Part shown: positions 48,403 to 52,974 of the stretch, one piece after another
Position numbering within the stretch: position 1 is the first letter of the stretch
Layout of the letters: each line of letters starts with the position of its first letter
Origin: Ichthyosporea sp. XGB-2017a
Lineage: Eukaryota > Opisthokonta > Ichthyosporea
DNA: 52,974 nt
Assembly: GCA_002811675.1 (NCBI GenBank)
Contig: PDIM01000011.1
Span: forward strand, 284,822 to 337,795
Direction: 5' to 3'
Made by a program: the position numbers and the translations under genes
The notes under the pieces: generated by a model
What the model saw: only the letters and a program-made list of their open reading frames with translations
What the model was told of the DNA's origin: nothing
Database searches by the model: none

Positions 48403-48479
48403 AACAAACGTTGAAAATAAAGGACTTAAAGTAGACTGACTCACTTTTATTATATTTTATGGTACATCTTTACCTTTCT
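48403..48479. terminator. Convergent 3' ends of STMND1-like and NOP14
   Basis: 77 bp between stops, with plus-strand AATAAA at 48416-48421 and minus-strand AATAAA at 48446-48451. The facing signals imply overlapping 3' ends. Confidence 0.5.
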
Positions 48480-51143
48480 TTACCTTTTCAGCTTTTTCTT
48501 CGCCTTTCTGATAACCTTATCTTCGGCCACCTTTTCTTCGTGTTGCAACGCAACACTGTCCTTGATGACTTTCACCTTTTGGAATCGTTCTCGATCGAGC
48601 ATTTTCCGATTCTTCAACTTGTGTGCAGCCAAGAAGGCATTATCCTTGCGAATCTCTCTAATGGCACCTCTATGTTCTTTCTTTTGCTTATGGACTAATT
48701 TCACTCGCTCGCGCCTCTCCCTATCCGGGTCAACACGTCTACCCGAAAATTTCTCATCAAAGGACGGTGTGTAAAATTGTAATGGTACTGGCTTATGCTT
48801 CTGAAGCAATAAGGGCTTTCGGGAATCAACTGATAAAGCTATTTGTTCCTTTAGCTTCTTAATTACTTCTCTTACACTTTTACATTCCTCTGAATTGTTC
48901 TTTTCAAAACATTTCAAATAGAATAATATAGGCTCGAACACTTCTTGAAAAGATGGAATATCAGCGTACATGTCTGCATAGTCACATGTAAGCGAGCATA
49001 TAGAATGAAGCATATCAGTAGCCAGTGCACCAGATGCGACATATTTATGGAAAGAACTCGCTTTATCACAAAAGCACTTCGGTATGCTAATATGTTTGAT
49101 ATCATCACCATCGCATTTGTGGGCCCCTATGACAAATCGTGATTTTAGCTCAGCACTATATAAGTACACATTAGGAGACACTATTTCTTTTGTGCGAAGC
49201 TGAGGGACAGCTAATTGGGATTCGTCCATTCCATCATATAAATCGCTACTTGAAAGCACTGCGATAATTCCAGAAAGATACTTAACAACTTCAGGCACAT
49301 ATCGTTTCGCTTCTTTTACAAAATCAGAAACCAAAGAACATACAACAACGCCCTTGACCGCGTCTAGCGGGAATCTTACTCGCATTTGAGACAAATATTG
49401 ACAGAGAAGAATTATACACGGTGTAACAATAGGATGTTGAAAATCTGTTGCGGGGTACACCAAACTGATAAGCCGCAGGTACATAATGGCTTTGAGGTCA
49501 GGCCCAGATTTATCTCCATCATCAATAAGTGATTTCTTGGATTTCGATGGAATTTTAATAGCTTTTATCAACTTGTATTCCAGATCCCACAAAATCTCTC
49601 GGAATAAACCTAGTGCAAAGTCTGGAACTTGTTCACAAAACTTAAAAGCAATAGGCGTTAAGTTGTCCAGGAATATCAAGTGATCTTTTGCTTCTTCCTC
49701 GGATAACTCACTCATTTCATCGCATACATCACCTAAAAAAAGTAAAATAATCTCTACAAAAGATTCCACCTTACTTCTATTTAAGGGGTTCGTTGCTGTG
49801 TGATACAGTTTCTGCATTCTATCGGCAAGTATCAATACGTCAACGTTACTTCGACCTGCTATAAGCGTTTGGAATTCATCGTAATTCGAAGGAGCCGGGA
49901 ATGAAAATGGCAACTCTGCGGCAGCATCCTCCATTATTTTCGTTTTCCGACTATACTTCACAGTGTCGTCTTCGTCTTCGCTTAAATCTCCATCACTCTC
50001 ACCGTTCTCCTCTAGCTCTAAATCAGAACAGGATTCGTTTTCAGTGCTACCACTATTTTCCGAGTCACTCCCTTCCGCATCGCTTTCATCAGGATTATCA
50101 AAACATTCTTCACCCCCAATAGCTTCATCAGCATCTGAGTCTTTCTGTAAGATCCCATCTTTGTAAAAGAGGGCAGGTTTTTTACTTTCAATTTCGAAGT
50201 CATCACCCAAAGCGTCACCGGACATTTCCGTTGCCTTTGGAAGTAGCCCGCCTTCAACATTGCTCAGGATACCTTTCATGCGAAGCTGGCGATCCCTCTC
50301 TAAGCGCTCTAGCTTCAATCTTTCTTCGTCTAAAACTTCTTTTTCGGTTTTTAGTCTGTCTGTGGCCCTGCCTCTCATTTCAAACTTCAAAGCTCTAACA
50401 GAGGCATCATAATCATCCACTTCCTTCCTACCTACAGAATTTTCAACGCTGTTTTTTTCTTTGCGAGTCTTAGCAAGGATATCCATTACAGTTTGAAATT
50501 CATCATCAAGTTGGTCTGTCATTGCCATAGTTTCTTCCAGCTCTTTTTGTCTTTGTTGTTTATGCAATTTACTCTTAGCAATGATTTCGTCCATAATTTC
50601 TCTTCTTGACTTTTTGCGATCGCCATCAAACTCTTCAATTTTATCTTCACCTCCCCCAAAATGAAGCTTTGAAACGAAATGCGAATCAATTTGGCCTTTG
50701 TCTTCGTCGTCATCTATATTCAACCCCATATTATCAAACTCATCCATTTGTGAAAGTGACTGTCCGTAATGTGTAAGTTCCTCATTTTCTTCTTCATCAC
50801 TGCCCTCCAGCTGAAACATCCCCGCCTTCTCATGATTACGACGCTTTTCTCTCACAAAACGTTCCATCATTTTTTCTTCAGGTGTGATAGAAGCGTCATT
50901 TTCCCCAAATCGTTTATCTGAAAATGAGCTGACCTTGCTTCTATCTTTATATTCCTTCAACAATGTCCCCACCCTTTGCTGAATCGATCTTGTTTTGGCT
51001 CGCGAAATATTCCCTCGATCTCCTTTGGTCTGTCTACCAAGAACATTGTGTTTCTTTCGATTTACTTTAAGCTCGAAAGGATTAGCCACTTTGTCTTTCT
51101 TTGACTTTAAAGCGCTGGCTAGCACACGCGTACTTTTCGCCAT
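48480..51143 (-). CDS. NOP14: Nucleolar protein 14 (SSU processome)
   Basis: Component of the U3 snoRNP/small-subunit processome, needed for 18S rRNA maturation and 40S assembly in the nucleolus. Single exon, 887 aa (human about 857). The start is characteristic: a basic N-terminus with NPFELKVNRKKHNVLGR, then SRAKTRSIQQRVGTLLKEYK and FGENDASITPEEKMMERF, followed by SDEEENEELTHYGQSLSQMD. A strongly acidic stretch lies at about 330-400. A helical core follows with PFSFPAPSNYDEFQTLIAGR and RFPLDAVKGVVVCSL. The basic C-terminus begins PVPLQFYTPSFDEKFSGRR and continues with KLVHKQKKEHRGAIREIRKD, then KRKAKKKLKR-like residues at the end, a nuclear/nucleolar signal. The ATG at 51143 is the family start. 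Confidence 0.95.
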   Translation of the reverse strand: MAKSTRVLASALKSKKDKVANPFELKVNRKKHNVLGRQTKGDRGNISRAKTRSIQQRVGTLLKEYKDRSKVSSFSDKRFGENDASITPEEKMMERFVREKRRNHEKAGMFQLEGSDEEENEELTHYGQSLSQMDEFDNMGLNIDDDEDKGQIDSHFVSKLHFGGGEDKIEEFDGDRKKSRREIMDEIIAKSKLHKQQRQKELEETMAMTDQLDDEFQTVMDILAKTRKEKNSVENSVGRKEVDDYDASVRALKFEMRGRATDRLKTEKEVLDEERLKLERLERDRQLRMKGILSNVEGGLLPKATEMSGDALGDDFEIESKKPALFYKDGILQKDSDADEAIGGEECFDNPDESDAEGSDSENSGSTENESCSDLELEENGESDGDLSEDEDDTVKYSRKTKIMEDAAAELPFSFPAPSNYDEFQTLIAGRSNVDVLILADRMQKLYHTATNPLNRSKVESFVEIILLFLGDVCDEMSELSEEEAKDHLIFLDNLTPIAFKFCEQVPDFALGLFREILWDLEYKLIKAIKIPSKSKKSLIDDGDKSGPDLKAIMYLRLISLVYPATDFQHPIVTPCIILLCQYLSQMRVRFPLDAVKGVVVCSLVSDFVKEAKRYVPEVVKYLSGIIAVLSSSDLYDGMDESQLAVPQLRTKEIVSPNVYLYSAELKSRFVIGAHKCDGDDIKHISIPKCFCDKASSFHKYVASGALATDMLHSICSLTCDYADMYADIPSFQEVFEPILFYLKCFEKNNSEECKSVREVIKKLKEQIALSVDSRKPLLLQKHKPVPLQFYTPSFDEKFSGRRVDPDRERRERVKLVHKQKKEHRGAIREIRKDNAFLAAHKLKNRKMLDRERFQKVKVIKDSVALQHEEKVAEDKVIRKAKKKLKR

Positions 51144-51459
51144 ATTGAAACCTATATGAACAACGCCAGTACGAAGGATCTCACGTAATATGATAAGATA
51201 GTATACAAAAACAGAATATATTTCAGAAAATCGAAATCTTAATCATGTACTATGGACGTGCAACAAAAGTGTTTGAAAGGGCAAACATGAAGCTGTCCTA
51301 TATGTCGTCCACAACGAGTAACTATTACCACTTGAAATAAAACAGTAATAAAATAACGAAGAATTATTGCAGCTAGTACAGTAGCGAGGGGTACCGGGGC
51401 CCGGGGAGCCATGTGACTTTTTTAATTATATGATCTGGCCGGGTAACTCTCTCTCACGT

Positions 51460-51484
51460 GGCCATGGGCGGCTAGCCCTAATAC
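51460..51484 (+). promoter_or_regulatory. Degenerate copy of the shared promoter module
   Basis: GGCC at 51460 followed, at the same 15 bp offset, by GCCCTAATAC, which keeps the CCCTAA core (51476-51481) but not the flanking C or the following CCC. It is 317-333 bp from the NOP14 start but in the opposite orientation relative to the gene from the three clear copies. Confidence 0.3.
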
Positions 51485-51563
51485 ACTGAGATTGTAATGT
51501 CGACGAAGAAGAAAACGCTTATAATCTTTTTTTCGGTTGGACTATTGTAAGCAATTGACATGT

Positions 51564-51865
51564 AATCAGTTCATGCAGAAGCTAGCATATATATATATGC
51601 GCTTTCAGAACAGCATGATGTGCTAAAGTGAGTCGACCTCTAAGAATAATCAGTTCATGAAGCTAGCTATGCGCTTTCAGAACAGCACGATGTGCTCAAG
51701 TGAGTCGACCTCTAAGAATAATCAGTTCATGAAGCTAGCATATGCGATTTCAGAACAGCACGATGTGCTCAAGTGAGTCGACCTCTAAGAATAATCAGTT
51801 CATGAAGCTAGCATATGCGCTTTCAGAACAGCACGATGTGGTCAAGTGAGTCGACTTCTAAGAAA
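51564..51865 (+). repeat. Four-copy tandem repeat, unit about 73 bp
   Basis: Units start with AATCAGTTCATG at 51564, 51648, 51720 and 51793 (84, 72, 73 and about 73 bp). The first is longer because of an AT expansion. Each ends with AGTGAGTCGAC and TCTAAGAA. Each contains a small hairpin AGCAC-GAT-GTGCT (AGCAT in the first copy), a GCTAGC palindrome, and splice-site-like strings TTTCAG and GTGAGT about 19 bases apart. Copies differ at a few positions only, so the array is recent or homogenised. Confidence 0.85.
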
Positions 51866-52285
51866 ACGAAGCGGATTTCACGTTCAGGTGAGTATCCTGG
51901 TTGATCACGACTTCACGAAGAAGTTAGCTTTTCATCCACAAAGCAGCGATGCAACTATTGCGGCGAAGGGGAAAAACGTTTTGCACTACGTGCGAAGTGT
52001 ATGGAAAATCTATAGGATGACTATGTGACCCAAGGTAACACGAAATACTTGTTTTCTTTATTTTTTTTTTTGGTCGGAATTTGGTTTAAAATTTGGGTTT
52101 TCGTACAATAATTAGCCGGACAATATCTCAGAAGTATTGCGATGGTTTCCTGTTTCTCGAAGCATAAACCACTTGAGACAAAGTCTGTTCTTGAGGCCGC
52201 TTTTCTTGGTTACTGCTGTTACCGTGCATCTGCAATTGGCACAAAGGCTGTTGTTCAGAGCGTTTTTGGTTACTGTCGTTACTCG

Positions 52286-52974
52286 TTAGGATATCCAATA
52301 TCGCTGTCCCCCCCAAGTGGAATGATCTTCTGCACCACCAAAGTAATCATCAAACGAGCCCTCGCTTCCTTCATGAGAATCACAACCATCAGAGTTATTG
52401 TTGTCAGAACCACCAAAGTCAAACATCTGGGCACACTGCTCGTCTTCGTCTTCTTCTTCTTCCACATTTCGGTTTTCTTTATCGCATTCATTGGCCTCGC
52501 ATCTGCGTAAAAGTATAACATTTGGGTGAGGAAGTTGGTCCGAGGGTTTAGTGTGCCAGTACTCGTAGCAAGAAGGCCACTCACCGCGTTCTTTTAACTA
52601 ACCTTTTCCACCTTCGATCTATTATTCCCTCAAGATGATCGCTGCTCCATGGTAACCTATAATTAGAAAGAATACTTGTGCCAGATTGTTGCTTACACTG
52701 ATTGTTATAATTTTACTTTATTTGGGAATATTCTAAAGCTTCCTGCTTTCTATGGAATATCTCCATAGTTTACTTTCATATATCAATAAACATGCTAGTC
52801 CCTTGGACTGGTGAACCTTGTCGGCCTCGTGATTTATGTTCTTAAGGTTTGTTTATTTACTTTTACACATAAACGCATACAGCACGCAGAGCAATATATT
52901 TCGTCTAGTTCTCATTCTTATGAATTGCGGTCCTTTTTTCTTATTCTTAGTTTTAATTTTAGCACGCTGGTCCT
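52286..52974 (-). CDS. Last two exons of an unrecognised acidic protein (5' beyond the window)
   Basis: Two minus-strand exons can be read: 52656-52585 (acceptor ATTATAG, donor GTGAGT) and 52502-52286 (acceptor TTACGCAG, stop TAA), separated by an 82 nt intron and joined in frame. The first encodes LPWSSDHLEGIIDRRWKRLV and a basic KRT. The second encodes a Cys/Asn/Asp/Glu-rich tail with a run EEEEDEDE, a segment MFDFGGSDNNN and FDDYFGG, ending GGQRYWIS. The composition, clean splice sites and phase agreement support a real gene. I do not recognise the family. The 318 bp from 52657 to the edge is AT-rich, probably intron; no further exon can be placed with confidence. Confidence 0.5.

Larger units (their letters stand above)
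51144..52285. other. Intergenic region with CACGTG box and tandem repeat
   Basis: 1,142 bp. Near NOP14 it is AT-rich. At 51394-51402 there is a GGGGCCCGGG palindrome, at 51455-51460 an E-box CACGTG (312 bp before the NOP14 ATG), then a degenerate copy of the promoter module and a perfect palindrome of GC, six AT, GC (51585-51600). The four-copy tandem repeat and its weakly coding-looking downstream flank (51866-52028, frame open for some 60 codons, no recognised product) follow. From 52030 to 52285 lies T-rich sequence that is probably the 3' flank of the right-edge gene. Confidence 0.5.

Noticed and set aside
52142-52510. 122-codon plus-strand ORF
   Set aside because: Antisense to the acidic right-edge exon; its run of Phe and Val is the complement of Glu/Asp codons.
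1-52974. CRISPR arrays, operons, integrated viral or transposon genes, rRNA or tRNA genes
   Set aside because: None seen: no spaced direct-repeat array, no transposase, integrase or reverse transcriptase ORF, and no tRNA-like cloverleaf found by eye.

Overview
This is a gene-dense, intron-poor eukaryotic nuclear segment. The flagellar genes (an inner-arm axonemal dynein heavy chain, a DNAAF1-type dynein assembly factor, and a coiled-coil protein resembling the C6orf118/TSNAXIP1 family) point to a flagellated cell. They sit alongside families typical of the animal/holozoan branch: PHACTR-type RPEL proteins with a PP1-binding tail, a Jupiter/HN1 protein, a STMND1-like stathmin, JTB, WDR13 and MED12. 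I infer a flagellated unicellular holozoan (choanoflagellate, ichthyosporean or relative), but the sequence alone does not fix the lineage.

Layout, left to right: DNAH2-like dynein (+, runs off the left edge, single 13.9 kb exon); WDR13 (-); HADHA mitochondrial trifunctional alpha subunit (+); JTB-like (-); MED12 (+, intronless); CHMP3/VPS24 (+); YfcD-type Nudix hydrolase (-); ciliary-type coiled-coil protein (-); QRSL1/GatA (+); SMG5/6/7-EST1-like (-); TM9SF (+); Jupiter/HN1-like (+); short PHACTR-like (-) and full PHACTR-like (+), head to head; DNAAF1 (-); STMND1-like stathmin (+); NOP14 (-); a 1.1 kb spacer with a four-copy tandem repeat; and the last two exons of an unrecognised acidic protein (-) at the right edge. 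I place 21 introns (80-192 nt). One uses a GC donor and one is a stop-free multiple of three. DNAH2, MED12, SMG-like, NOP14, CHMP3, the stathmin and both PHACTR genes show no intron.

Most neighbours are convergent or divergent. Convergent stops lie as little as 29 and 35 bp apart, and AATAAA hexamers from the two strands usually interlock. Divergent pairs share 0.2-0.8 kb promoters. Three of these promoters (MED12/JTB, QRSL1/coiled-coil, TM9SF/SMG) carry the same module, GGCC, 11 bases, CCCCTAACCC, 249-313 bp before a plus-strand start codon; a degenerate fourth copy lies near NOP14.

There is no single pathway or operon. The genes are mostly housekeeping (fatty-acid oxidation, mitochondrial Gln-tRNA synthesis, Mediator, ESCRT-III, mRNA decay, rRNA processing). 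The stretch 40.5-48.4 kb is a run of cytoskeletal genes: two microtubule regulators, two actin/PP1 regulators and a dynein assembly factor. I found no mobile element, CRISPR array, rRNA or tRNA gene, and no clear evidence of a wholly new system. The best leads are the shared promoter module, the PHACTR head-to-head duplication, the hairpin just before the MED12 start, the splice-site-bearing tandem repeat and the unrecognised right-edge gene.
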